A stretch of 64,000 nucleotides of DNA from Cinclus cinclus. Lineage: Eukaryota; Chordata; Aves; Passeriformes; Cinclidae. How positions within the stretch are numbered: position 1 is the stretch's first letter; every line of letters starts with the position of its first letter. Below are positions 12,413 to 24,896 of the stretch, piece by piece. The notes below the pieces were generated by a model. That model did not search any database. It had not been told where the DNA came from and worked only from the letters and a program-made list of their open reading frames with translations. A program made the position numbers and the translations under genes. The stretch spans positions 5,481,001 through 5,545,000 of the forward strand of contig NC_085072.1 of the NCBI RefSeq assembly GCF_963662255.1, given 5' to 3'.

Positions 12413-13739
12413 GTAAGTTGGTGCCTTTTTCTCTCCCCATCACCCCATCCCTGCATCCTTCCCCCTCTTCCCTCTGCTCCCCTGCTTGGCCAGGAGCGGT
12501 GCAAAGCGAGGGAGTCGTGCTTTAGTCGCAAACACGACCCCAAATCGTGTGACTCTCGCCCGCAGCGCTCAGTGCGGGCAGAGAACAAACTGAGGGGCTT
12601 TGGGTAAATCTTCACCTCCTCCATCCCCCGCTTCAGCCCCCAAATTTGCATGAATTAACCCTAAAGATGCTCGAGGGGGGGAGCGGAGGTTGTTTGCCAG
12701 GAAGAGCAGCGATGGGGAGAAAGTAGGAGAAACTGAGTGCTGGGATGGGTGATGTCAGCTGAGATGATGCCGTAACCCTCTCCGCCAAGCACTGAGCATC
12801 AGCGCTTGGATTTGGAGTCAGAGGAAGAAGCCCAGAGCCCATGCCAAATAAAAATCAACATGTTAAATAAAACCAAAGTAGATTTCTGCGCTGTTAAACA
12901 AATTTGGGGTGTTTGGGGAAGGGAGAAAGGGGAGGAGAGAACTTAGGGGCAGGAGGAGAACGGCGTGTTTATTAAAAAATAAATAAAACATTGAAGGTTG
13001 GTTGATCTTTGGTGAGATGGGGGTTCGTGGCTGCCAGATCTTTCCTGCAGCAGCAGGAAGATGCTGTTTGTGGTGTTCTGGCATGATGCTCGGAGGAGCC
13101 AGGGAAGGTCAAATCCAGCTGAACTATGCTAGTCACTGGGGAGCGAGTAGTGGGGAGAAAATGCAGGGAAATGATAAGAACTGGGACAAATGAGACCTCT
13201 TCTCCTCTGGGCTTGGCAGAAAAGGGTTAAGAGAAGCGGTTGAATGCTGCAAGCCTCGTCAGGGTTGTACTATTTTTTCTAGTGCATAAGGAGAAGGGAG
13301 AGGAGGGTTGCACGGAAAAGGGAAATTTCCAAGAAAAGAGGGATCTGCGGCAATATCTGCACCTCGGGGGATGAAGAGAGGAACCAACAGGCATAAATGG
13401 CCTGGAGATGGCTGAAATCTTTGCCGAGGAGATTGGGACCACAGGGTTATTTTCCACCTGCCTCCCCTGCCCGGTTCTGTAATCCTGGCTCAAAGTAGAC
13501 AAATCGAGTTGGAGCTGAAGAAGGGAGGTTAGAGGGGTTTTTATTTCATTTGGGAGGGGAAAAAAAAAAAAAAAGCAACAAAGAATGAGAGGTTGTTTGG
13601 CCCTCTCCGGGCTGAGCATCTCCATGGTGCGAGGCACTGCAGGATGATCCAAGGGAGCGCCCGTCGGGAGCAGGGATGCTGAGGATCCGGCACCCACCGG
13701 GGACATGAGCCTCAACATCCCCACGAGAAATTTCACCCA
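12413..13739. other. Probable KCNA2 5' intron
   Basis: Between the candidate leader-exon donor and the CpG island there is no recognised gene. It holds an AT-rich patch (12840-12990) and an A run at 13560-13574. A 378-aa open frame on the - strand (13227-14363) covers part of it and the CpG island. It is Pro/Arg/Ser-rich with no domain, and is best read as a by-product of GC richness. Confidence 0.4.
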
Positions 13740-14330
13740 ACGGAGTCGAACTCCCACGGGGGTGGGTCGGCCGGGGGGCTGGCTCTCGGGAGGATGGGGA
13801 GGGTGGATGCAGGTCGCGCGGGTCCCGCGGCCCCGGTGCTCGCGGGTGCTTGGAGCCATCGGCGGGGAGCCTTGGCGGGGGGACAGCCAAGCACCGGCGG
13901 ATGGAGCCGGAGCCTCCTGAGTCACCGGGGAGCGCGACGCCAAGGCCGTGGGTGCTGTGCCCGGTGGGTGACAGCGACTCCCGGGTGCCGGCGGGGCCGG
14001 GAAGCCTCGGTGGTTTTGCAGAGCCCCGGCTGCCGGGGGGGCTGCGTCGTTCCCCCCCCCCCCCGCTCCTGCGCCCGGCACGGGCTCGGCGGGCAGCCGG
14101 TCCCGCTGGGCTGAGCGGAGCGGAGCGGAGCGGAGCGCAGGGACACGGGGCTCTGGGCTTTCTCCGCCTCGGCGCTGGCGCTCTCGCCCTCCTCTCTCTC
14201 GTGTTGCAGTGCAGCTCGGGCGGGCCGCGGGCGAGCAGCTCGCGGCCGGGGAAAGCGAGTGCCCGGAGGAGCCGGGGCTTTGCGGATGCTCCTCGCGAAC
14301 CCCCGCAGCACTCGCTACCTTCTCGGTGTT
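13740..14330. promoter_or_regulatory. CpG island in the KCNA2 5' region
   Basis: CpG dinucleotides are dense over about 590 bases. The stretch includes a 13-base C run (14052-14064), a GAGCG pentamer run (14113-14137) and G-rich segments able to form quadruplexes. Possible 3' splice sites follow pyrimidine tracts at 14209 and 14338, with a possible donor (CAG then GTAATG) at 14726. This may be an alternative KCNA2 promoter with its own leader exon, or the start of an antisense transcript like the one known at mammalian KCNA2. The sequence alone cannot tell. Confidence 0.5.
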
Positions 14331-14477
14331 TTTTCCAGGCGATGCCACACCTCCCGAGGACACTGGGGACGTCGGGTTTTGCTGAGCTTAGCAGCTTTTC
14401 ACCGTCGTACCGAAGGCATCAGACGGACGCTCATCTGCCCTGAAGTGCAGATCTGCAACAGCTCCCGGGAAGAATCT

Positions 14478-14517
14478 GTCTCTCTGTCTCTCTGTCTCTC
14501 TTTCTCTTTCTCTCCAG
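14478..14517. repeat. CT/TGTCTC microsatellite
   Basis: A pyrimidine-rich run of tctctg units grades into ctttct units. It is short and lies in the putative KCNA2 leader region. Confidence 0.7.
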
Positions 14518-15361
14518 TCCAAACCATTACAAGACCTGACTTCCACCATCTGGGAATCTAACCCCTCTTATGTCCCTTCTCCTTTTTCTACGATGACTCA
14601 CCATAATTTTTAACTTTGAAGAGAGAGGAAATTATGGGGATCTTGGAAACCTGTATTTCTCTCTAGGATTTCCCCAGGGTCAGATAATCGGTGTTACTAA
14701 GAGACACTAAGATTTGGCTTCTCCAGGTAATGTGATTTGTTTTCTGTGTGCCATGGTGGTTTGCAGAGAATGACAGGAGCCGGGACACCAGCTCTCGAGG
14801 AGGGGGACTGCGGTGGTCCGCGGGGCTGCCGGAACCGCCGGCTCCACATTCCGGCAGCCGCAGAGCTTGGCTGCAGGCAGGGAGGGCAGCATGTCACCAG
14901 GGAAAGAGGATTGGGAAGGTGTTAAACTTAAAAGCCGAGCTGGAGCTTTCCTGGAGGGTAGATTGCCTGAGATCGCACGGTTAAATGTTAATTAACCCTT
15001 AGCTGCATGCCTGGAAACGAGCTGAGCACCCCGCGGGGTCCTCTCAACACTTCAGGGCTGGATGGGGTTATGTTTTTCCCTTCCTTTCTCTTCCCTTCCC
15101 CCTCTTTATTTTTTTTAACTGAAATTTTTATTTTTAGCCAAAAAATAAGCCTTGGTTTACCAATGCCAGTTTTCCATGCTGGTTTCGAACAGGTGACAGC
15201 TCCTCAGGTGTTTTCTCTGTTCCACCTAATGGGTTTAGATGGGAGTTGTTGAACTCTGTCCCAAGGAAGGCAAATTAACCCCTCCAGGAAGGGGATAGAC
15301 GTGCTAGGAAGGGATCTGTTCTCCTCCCCCCAACTTTATTCCGTCTCTCTCTTTCTCAGCA

Positions 15362-15499
15362 GGGGCGATTTTCTTTCTTCTCCTTCTTCTTCTTCTTCTT
15401 CCTTTTTTTTTTTTTTTTGTTTCCCCGCTTTTTTTTAAAATCTCATCCCTTCGCCTTTTCATGAGACTCTTCCAAACCTACGTACCTGTCCTTCTGCAG
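15362..15499 (+). promoter_or_regulatory. Long pyrimidine tract and 3' splice site before the KCNA2 coding exon
   Basis: A CTT-repeat and T-run tract (15369-15420, then further T runs to 15436) precedes 'cctgtccttctgcag', which ends at 15499. If this acceptor is used, the coding exon begins at 15500 with an 81-base leader that contains no upstream ATG. An earlier possible acceptor is 'ctctttctcag' ending at 15359. Mammalian KCNA2 has its whole coding sequence in one terminal exon with spliced leaders, which this fits. Confidence 0.5.
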
Positions 15500-15559
15500 G
15501 ATAGTAGCCCTGCCCTGAACCCGACCCCACCGCCGGGCGCTGGGAAGAGTTTAGCATAA

Positions 15560-17080
<1,521 letters not shown>

Positions 17081-18300
17081 TCGCTAAAATCTAGTCCCGT
17101 ATTTAAAGCTGAAGTGGAACAATTGCAGATATTGAGTGCTGCTCTGCATTGTAGTTAACACAGTATTTTCTACGGTGTATATTTGGTTCTGCATGGGAAG
17201 CAATAGCTGTGTAAGTGACTTTTAACCTTTGATTTCCACACCGAATAAGCGTCCGTGCAAAAAACCCCAACAAATCCAAACCATTTTGTTACCCTTCTCC
17301 CATCCCAGGCTCGTGGGTTTCCAAAGACATGGAGAGGGCTTGGAGCAGCGGGATGGGGATGCAAGGGGCAGGTCCGGGGTGCCACGAATCCTGGTCCCTG
17401 TCCTGGGTGACAAGCAGCTCCCAGGCACAGGGAACAGCTGGGGAAGGTCAGGCAGAACTTCCTGGAGGGTTGCTGCAGGCGTGGGGTTGGATTGCTGGAG
17501 GCTCGGGCTCCTGCCCCGGGAAAGCTGAGCGCGAACGCGGCGCCCGGCTCGTGTTTCATAACTGAAAATGCTGCATGCTGCAATAGTTTCAGCCACTGCA
17601 GTGTGCCAGTGTGAGGCCCAGGGGAGGGATAATTAGTGTGACGGCACATTATTTATTAAGTCTTAAATTTTCTATGCGAGGCATCGGGAGGGACAAGTAA
17701 ATAAATCAAGAGCTTGGAATTTATTTATTTATTTAGATGACACTTCCATCATCAATATTTCCAGGATCACCAAAGACACCTCCACTGACACATTGAAAAT
17801 GAGTTGGAAAAAGCATTTTTTTTATATCTATATATAAAACTGGAGCAACTATGCTGTGGCCTATAATATATTTATACTGCAGTGAAATTTAACCAGTAAT
17901 ACAGTACAGCTGCATGGATATTTGTTGCATGAATCTGAATATTTAATACACACACAAATATATATTTTCTTAGTAGACTATACAGTATTCATGTTTATAG
18001 TGTTTATAGATTCTCCAGTGGCTCGGAGGAGATTCCTGGGAATTAAAAAATCTCCATTATAGTTAAAAACCGTATGGGGAAGGCTTGTGCTGACAACAGT
18101 TGCATAGATAACAATGCAAAGCCTGAGAGATAACAAGGCACAGACTGAGTGTCCGAGCATCCAGACACAAGAGCTGATGAATGCAAGCTAGGGAAGGTGA
18201 GCTGAAAGTTAAACACCTGCACTCATTATGGGGTGAGTAATTAGTCATTAATCGTGGTGTCAGGAGCAGAAACCACGGTGGATGGGAGAGGGTACGAGGA
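17081..18300 (+). other. KCNA2 proximal 3' UTR
   Basis: Directly after the TAG the sequence turns AT-rich, unlike the flanks, with ATTTATTTATTTATTTA (17720-17735, overlapping AU-rich-element pentamers), TATA-type runs near 17820-17840 and 17955-17965, and an AATAAA at 17700-17705. AU-rich elements in 3' UTRs are known to set mRNA stability. Their role here is inferred. The 3' boundary is open. Confidence 0.6.
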
Positions 18301-20272
18301 GCAGGTGGAATAGCAGGTTCCAGCTCTCCTGACTTGTTTGTTCAGCAGTCTTCAGCTGTTCCCACAGAATTCCAGTGTGTGTGTGTATAGATATTTAGAG
18401 AGCGACTACAGGGCCGAATCCTCAGCAAACAGAGCCCCCGGGGCAGCGAGGACTTCCCGGCTCTGGGCTGCTGGGATGGGGGGACGTGGGCTGGAGAAGG
18501 GTGGCCTGCCCCCGGAGCCCATGGGATCACCAGGGTAAGGTGCATTTTGGGCTTGAAAGCTCCTTTTCAACCCACTCAGGGCTGGGGGTTTATTCCTTTA
18601 TGATGGAGTGAGCACATGCTGAGGTGTCCTGGATCCAAGCTGGTGCCTCTGAGCCTTTGCTTTGCCTTCTTGCAGGTGTTTAAGAGCAGTGGGTCAAAGG
18701 TGCAGAGAGCTTGAGGTTCTCTCTCCTCTTGGTCCCTGGTGTTGTTTGGGGATGGGCAAGAGCTGTTGATCCATGGGGAATCTCACCTGCTTTCCCCATC
18801 CCTATGTGGGTTTGCTTGTGTTTTCCCCATTGCTGACAATCCTCAGGGAGAGGTGCCCCGTTCCTCTTCCAGGTCAGGGGAGACGGAGGAAAATCTCTGC
18901 CAAGGTCACGGATGAGCAAAGCCTCCCTGGGCTGTGGAACAGGGGTCAGTCTGGGTGAATTTGGGCTGAACTGGGGCGTGATCAGCCCTGAAATGTTGCA
19001 TGAAGGGTGAGCACAAGGAGCCTGGGGAGGGGTCAGCCAGACCCTTCCTTCCTTGGAGAGGAAAACCCCACTCCTGACAATAATCCAACCGGTGCTAAAA
19101 TATCTACAGCAATGGCTCCAAATGCTGCTCCAGAGCAGGATCCATTGCTGACGGGGCTCCACTTGGCCAAGTGGAATCACTCCTCAGTTTTATTTGATTG
19201 ATTGGTTGATTGATTGACTGATTGAGGCCTGGTTGTAATGAATTCCAAGTGCCCATGGTTTTACATGGCAGTCCCTGCTTCTGTGTGGGGCAGAGAGCCA
19301 GCAGCATCCATGTGCTGGGGTTCAGAGGTGCTCAGCCTGTCTTTAATTGCATCTCGTTATTTTGGGAGTCCTGCACTCCCACTTTGCTGTGGCAGCCTGG
19401 GAATGGGAGACCCTGAATCCCCTTCATGCACGCACACACGAAAGCTGACACAACCAGAAGCAATAAATCTTGAGTTCTGAAGCTCAACCTGTTGGATGGG
19501 GCAGCGCTGGTGAGAGTCACTGGCTCGGGCACCATTCCCAGTGTGGTTGGCCAACTGCCATGGATCCAGCTCGTGGTGGGTCCATGGGGACATGGGCTCA
19601 CACAGGGGAGCTGCCTGATGTGCTGGGATCCTCTGGGTGTCCTTAGCACCAGGTGATCCCATTCCTGGTCAGGGTTGAGGTGTTTTGCTGGTGGTTTTGC
19701 TGCAGGTGCTTTGGAGGATGCTAGCACTCGGTGAGACTTTGTGAAGTGTCCAGTTGTTGAATGCCTGTGAACTTGGGGTGGTTTGGAGGAGCTTTTGCCA
19801 AAGCACTGGGTGTGTGTTGTGGAGGTTTGGTGAAGGGGAGGTGAGGCTTTCCTCTGGGGACAAGGGGTTTTGGGCACAGTGCTCCTGTGGGCTTTCCAAG
19901 GCCAGGGAGGAGGGGAGAGCGGATCCATGAGCAGGATCCAAACATCCAAATCCAGTGTTCAAACTGGGGGGTCCTGGCTGCCTTGGGAAGCTGCACAGTC
20001 ACACATCAGAGATGAATGGGGATGAAGAGCAAGAGGCCACACTCCTGTTGTCACTGATGTGAGGAGATGATTGGCCCCAAGGCAGGGGCCAGCAGAGCCA
20101 GCCCTTTCCTTAGGACAGACCCTCAACCTCCTACACTGACCCTGGCAGAAGCTCCTGGGGAAAACAAGCCCCAGTGGGAGAGCAGCTCTGGGCTGGCCTT
20201 GTTTGGGGCACAAGGAAAACATCCAGGGTCATTGCTCAGGTGGGAAGGGTCGGTGAGGGCTGAGGCTGGGGA
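18301..20272. other. KCNA2 distal 3' UTR or 3' flank
   Basis: GC content rises again and no gene is recognisable. If the poly(A) signal at 23605 is used, this lies inside a long KCNA2 3' UTR. Otherwise it is flank. A TTGA/TTGAC simple repeat sits at 19193-19226. The open frames here (for example 19332-19949 on the - strand) look like chance. Confidence 0.4.
19193..19226. repeat. TTGA tetranucleotide repeat
   Basis: About eight imperfect TTGA/TTGG/CTGA units in a row form a short microsatellite. Confidence 0.75.
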
Positions 20273-20808
20273 GGATCCGTGGCTTGGAGGGATCCGTGGC
20301 TGGGCAGGATCCCTGGCTGTGAGGGATCCATGGCTGGGGAGGATCCATGGCTGGGCAGGATCCCTGGCTGTGAGGGATCCATGGCTGTGAGGGACCCATG
20401 GCTGGGGAGGATCCATGGCTGGGCAGGATCCCTGGCTGTGAGGGATCCATGGCTGGGGAGGATCCCTGGCTGTGAGGGATCCATGGCTGTGAGGGATCCA
20501 TGGCTGGGGAGGATCCATGGCTGGGAAGGATCCATGGCTGTGAGGGATCCCTGGCTGTGAGGGATCCATGGCTGGGGAGGATCCATGGCTGGGCAGGATC
20601 CCTGGCTGTGAGGGATCCATGGCTGTGAGGGATCCATGGCTGGGGAGGATCCATGGCTGTGAGGGATCCCTGGCTGTGAGGGATCCATGGCTGGGGAGGA
20701 TCCATGGCTGGGGAGGATCCCTGGCTGTGAGGGATCCATGGCTGTGAGGGATCCATGGCTGGGGAGGATCCATGGCTGGGAAGGATCCATGGCTGGGAAG
20801 GATCCATG
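20273..20808. repeat. 17-bp minisatellite, 31 full copies plus a partial
   Basis: The unit GGATCC-(A/C/G)-TGGCTGKGRR repeats at exactly 17 bases with no indels: 31 full units from 20273 and a 9-base partial ending at 20808. The main variants are ATGGCTGTGAG, ATGGCTGGGGA, ATGGCTGGGCA, ATGGCTGGGAA and CTGGCTGTGAG, and they recur in partly ordered blocks. All but one unit (unit 8, GGACCC) start with GGATCC. The reverse complement has no stop in any frame, so the - strand shows several long open frames of 17-residue repeats (up to 335 aa). None has a flanking domain, so they are not annotated as genes. Confidence 0.95.
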
Positions 20809-23300
20809 AACCCACACGGAGCAGAAGGGTCCAGACTTCTGCCTCGCACAGAGAAATGGTTCCCCTACAGCTTTTAATGGGATTTGTGCCTGCAGGTCGG
20901 AGCTCTAGTGCTATTTCTAGCTTTGCTTCTGACTCACTGATGTGATCTTGAACCAGTTTTTCAGGAGGAGACTGTGATAATTTTTTCTTTTTTTTTTTTT
21001 TTAAATTCTTAAGGCATGTGGTTTGAGAGAGTCTGGGCCTGTTTCTGTGGAGATGCTGAGCATCCCAATCTCCTCCTGACTCTGAAAGGTGCAAAAATGA
21101 TCTGTAAAGTGTCTCAGACTGAGGATGCAAAACTAGGGACTGGGGAACGGGAGGGTCCTGCAGCTGTGGTAGAGTTCATCAGGGGCCTAAACAGATCTAG
21201 TCTGGTTCCTTTCTCCTGAGGAGACATTTCCCTCTCTCCAGGCCTGGAATGGAAGACTGGAACTCTCTGGTTTGTGGAGGTGCTCCTGCTTTGGCACCCG
21301 GAGGAGGCAGTGCCTCTATTTTAGTTTTAGCCACTGTGCCACAGTTTTGGAGAGATGGAAAGCTGTGATTACAGAGCAGGTTGTCTTCTAACACCCAACC
21401 TCGTGCCCAAGCCTGCAGGCAGCCCATCGGCCCTTTCAGATCTTCCAGAATATCTGCTGAGGGCAGTGGGGTGAGGCTCATGTACCAGCTGGAGGCTACC
21501 AAGTGATTAGGAAAAAATGATCTGTCTGGAGCACGTGTTTTATTGGGAAAATTAATCTCTGCAGTGTCTGTGTCAAAGTCCTACAGATTTGAATACTGAG
21601 CTATAAGAAGAAAAGGATCTCTGGATTGGTGTTATGAGAGTGTGGCACGTGGGTGTATAAATATGGGCATATTTGTGCATAAATACACAGAAGGAGAGAA
21701 AAAGACAGAGGAGGAGGAGGTATTTCAGGAAGGACCTTGCTTTGTTATCAGATAATTCCTGGGTCAGCCCTTGAAACTGCTGCCAAAGCTTTGTAGCTTT
21801 TCCAGAGCTTGCAATACACTTGGGGATAGGAGCAAGGGAAGCAGATCTGGATCTTGCCTTGGGAGTGGAAGCATCTTGAGGGACTGGTGGCATCCAGCTC
21901 CTCGCAGCCCTCTGCAAACAGCAGCTTTGCAGTGTCTCTGCTCCCAGTCAAGTCTCAGCTTGGGCCAGTCACGACCACTTCTGTGACTGTGCAGGGAAAG
22001 CCAAGCACCGGTGGAAGAGATTGGGTTGAGATGCAGGTGCTGTGCTGCACCAAGTGGAATTTGGAGTTATTGTTTGTAATGGTTTGGTTTTAAGTCTCTT
22101 AAACTATGGTGACTTTTGGTCCCAGTGTGGCGGCTCCTATTCTGGAGCCAGGGTGGTTTTATCACAGAATCCTGGAATGATTTGGGTTGGAGGGACCTTA
22201 AAGATCACCTTGCTGCACCCCCTGCCATGGACAGGGACACCTGCCACTAGACCAGGTTGCTCCAAGCCCTGTCCAACTTGTCCTTGAAACATTTTCTCAA
22301 GATCTTTACCCTGAGACCGTATCCCAAGGTCTGCATCCTTGGGGGAAGTTATCCATGGGAGTTACCCATGGTGGTCACTCATGGGAACTGCTCAGTCTGC
22401 TGCAGGGGTGAAGCAGGCTGAGGAAAGAAGGAGTCAGCCCCAAACCAGTTGGTTTGCACTCAGATGAAGGCTGTGGCTAACTCCTCACCCTGGCAGCATT
22501 TGACCTTCTCCATGTGACACATCCCTGGTCCTTCCTGCTGGAGACCAGCTGCTGCCCCTGCCAGGAGCCCTAAGGGGGGACAAGGGTTTCCCCCAAGCAC
22601 CAGCCACTGCTCTGCCATTCTCCAGCCCTGTCAGCACCCCTGGCCTCGGTGTCCCCCGTGATGTTTCTGCATTTGACTTCCCAAAATTCACTCCTGTGCT
22701 CAGAAATAGGTGCTCTGATGCTGGTGTGTCCTGTCAGGGGGAGAGGACCCAGCCCAGGCGTGAAGCAGCCCTGGGAGCACAGCACTGGTTTGCACCCGGG
22801 GATAGGATCCCCCAGTCCAGGTGTGCATGATGCAAGATGAATCCCTAAATCATGTTTTTCCTCCAGAGAGGGGCTGGTTTGGTTTGCAGGAGCTCCTGGA
22901 CATCGTGTAACCACATCAGGTCCATGCACGTGGGCCCACCACGTCCCCTCCCCAGCCCTGTCTGCCTTTCCTGAGCTTGGGGTTGGTCTTCTGGGGTTTG
23001 GCTTTTTGATCTTTTTAATTTTTTTTTTCTGCTGCCTATAAGATGTAATTATCCATTTGCACTCGCTCCCTCATTGTTTGAGACTGTGCTCTTGTCCTCC
23101 AATGTCGTCCCTGAAGCACAAGGGGAAAAAAATGGGTATTGGATCAACCCTGCATGTGGTGCCTAATTTGAGCAAATCAATAGGAAGAGGAAATCCAAGA
23201 AGGACTCATCCTAAGGATGCTGGAGCTGAACCTTTTGTTTCCATGGTTACGTGAGAAATGGGACCAGGAATGGAGAGAGGCCTATAAACTGTCAAAGGAG
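20809..23300. other. KCNA2 distal 3' UTR or 3' flank
   Basis: No gene is recognised. It contains a T run (20985-21002), a CR1 tail on the - strand (22161-22290) and otherwise unremarkable GC-rich sequence. Confidence 0.4.
22161..22290 (-). mobile_element. CR1 LINE, 3'-end fragment
   Basis: The antisense reading begins with the tail 'atcacagaatcctggaatga', then 'tttgggttggagggacctta', 'ccctgccatggacagggaca' and 'gaccaggttgctccaagccc'. It is the closest match in the window to the classical chicken CR1 tail. Confidence 0.9.
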
Positions 23301-23309
23301 GACTCATGG

Positions 23310-23640
23310 GAACTTCAAGTCATTTAACCATGCATTTGCTAGACACAACTTTAGACACCAGCTGGATCTGAATTGCACAGTGTTTATAGAAATTCTTGCT
23401 TTATTGACAGCTGGGGGTGCCGGGGGGCATGGGAAGGGGCTGGGGGCCCCCGAGTCAATAAAGCTGCCTGTTGTATATAGGTATACAGAGCTGTGTACAT
23501 ACATATCCAAATGAGCATTTGCTGTCTAGTTTATCATCAGTGTATATAATTTATTCTTCACAGAGTATCACAATTTTTGTAAATATCGGCACTAATTAAG
23601 AGAAAATAAATATGTATATTATTGAGGAGTTATTTTGATA
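23310..23640 (+). promoter_or_regulatory. Candidate distal poly(A) region of KCNA2
   Basis: An AT-rich island, unlike both flanks, holds AATAAA at 23457-23462 and again at 23605-23610. The second is preceded by a 'tttttgtaaatat' stretch and followed by a GT-rich element (23641-23660). This is how strong vertebrate mRNA ends look. Mammalian KCNA2 transcripts have very long 3' UTRs, so an end 6.5 kb after the stop codon is believable. Ownership by KCNA2 is inferred from strand and position. Confidence 0.45.
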
Positions 23641-24291
23641 TCAGTTGTGTGGAGGGTGGGAGAGGAAAAGGACAAGTAATTATGTTTTTGATATGTTTAT
23701 CTCTACAACTAAACCCTCTGTGAGAAGAGAAAGAATCAGCCTGAACCAGGGGAAATGAGTTTGTGCTCCACCAACTGCAGGGGCAGAGTCCCAAAAACCC
23801 CTGGGAGGAGGAAATGATGGATCTCAGTGATGGACACTGGACATGCTACATGTTGTGCACGGCATTCCCATGGGATTTGCTCCAAAAAAGCTCCAGCAGT
23901 GATGCCAGTGGAGGCGAAGGGGCTGGAACCTGGCTCAAGCCCATGTTCCCCATGGCTCCCCACTCCTCCAGCTTGGATATCGGACCCATCCATGCAGGTA
24001 ACAGGGAATGGGTGGTGTGGGGGATCATCCTGCTCTCAAAAAACTTGTGGGGACCCAGTGGATGGTTTTTGAAAGCAAACCATCCCTCTTGGAAGAGGGG
24101 GAAGCAAACAGGAAGGGATGGGGCTGGTAGCACATCATCTGTGGGGTTGGATCCATGGAGATGTCTCCTGGTAGGATCTCCAGGAGGACATGGGGAGGGG
24201 ATCCCCGGGATGGCTTCAGCTGTCCTTGCAGAGGAGTGCTGGGTTTGTCCATCTCCAGGGAACAGCTGCAATAATATTTTCTGTTGCTGTT

Positions 24292-24484
24292 TCCTCTCCT
24301 CTCCTCTCCTCTCCTCTCCTCTCCTCTCCTCTCCTCTCCTCTCCTCTCCTCTCCTCTCCTCTCCTCTCCTCTCCTCTCCTCTCCTCTCCTCTCCTCTCCT
24401 CTCCTCTCCTCTCCTCTCCTCTCCTCTCCTCTCCTCTCCTCTCCTCTCCTCTCCTCTCCTCTCCTCTCCTCTCCTCTCCTCTCC
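24292..24484. repeat. (CTCCT)n microsatellite, about 38 copies
   Basis: An essentially pure array of the pentamer CTCCT. The strand is all-pyrimidine and the unit is mirror-symmetric in tandem, so it is a textbook H-DNA (triplex) former. The complementary GGAGA strand can form GG-tract quadruplexes. Open frames of repeated SSPLL (+) and GEERR (-) peptides are artefacts. Array length in an assembly may be unreliable. Confidence 0.97.
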
Positions 24485-24815
24485 CTCTAGTACCTTGGGG
24501 CAGCAAAGGTTGGGAAGGCGTTTGGGGCACTTGGTTTTGTGGTTTGGGGTTTGCCTGTTTGCTCGGTGGATTTTACAAGCAACGTGGCTGCTCTGGGCTT
24601 CCCTTCTCATGGGGAGAACCCACTCTGTGCACAGAGGATGGAGGTGGAACACAAGGAGAACAAAGAGATTCTCCTTCTCCCATGATGGGTTGGCTCTGCT
24701 CAGCTTGGGATGTGGCACCACCCAGTAACCCAAGGGTTTGTTCCAAACCTCCTTCTCAACCACCCCAAACTGCTTGTACTGGTCATGGAGAAGCCCCTGG
24801 TGTGGGTTCAGAGTC

Positions 24816-24896
24816 AAGTCTTGGGTTCAAGTGTCACTGTGTGACCAAAGGATGTCATGTCCCATTCCGTGCCTCAGTTTCCCTGTCTGTAGCACA
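24816..24896 (+). repeat. Possible MIR/CORE-SINE remnant
   Basis: 'gggttcaagtgtcactgtgt' followed after a gap by 'tgcctcagtttccctgtctg' resembles the core and 3' part of the old amniote MIR SINE. Similar shorter pieces lie at 42903-42930 and, inverted, at 51497-51522. The match is short and remembered, not computed. Confidence 0.4.

Noticed and set aside
13227..14363. 378-aa - strand open frame over the KCNA2 CpG island
   Set aside because: Pro/Arg/Ser/Ala-rich with no domain. GC-rich DNA has few stops. An antisense RNA is possible, but not a protein on this evidence.
15181..15195. Sequence resembling a tRNA B box (ggtttcgaacagg)
   Set aside because: No A box or cloverleaf at the right distance and no Pol III terminator pattern.
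20123..21130. 335-aa - strand open frame (and 206-aa and 193-aa frames) with repeated SHGSLTARDP-like peptides
   Set aside because: Entirely produced by the 17-bp minisatellite, which has no stop on this strand in any frame. No unique domain flanks the repeat.
23763..24817. 321-aa (+) and 323-aa (-) open frames
   Set aside because: Held open by the (CTCCT)n array. The non-repeat ends show no similarity to any protein I recognise.
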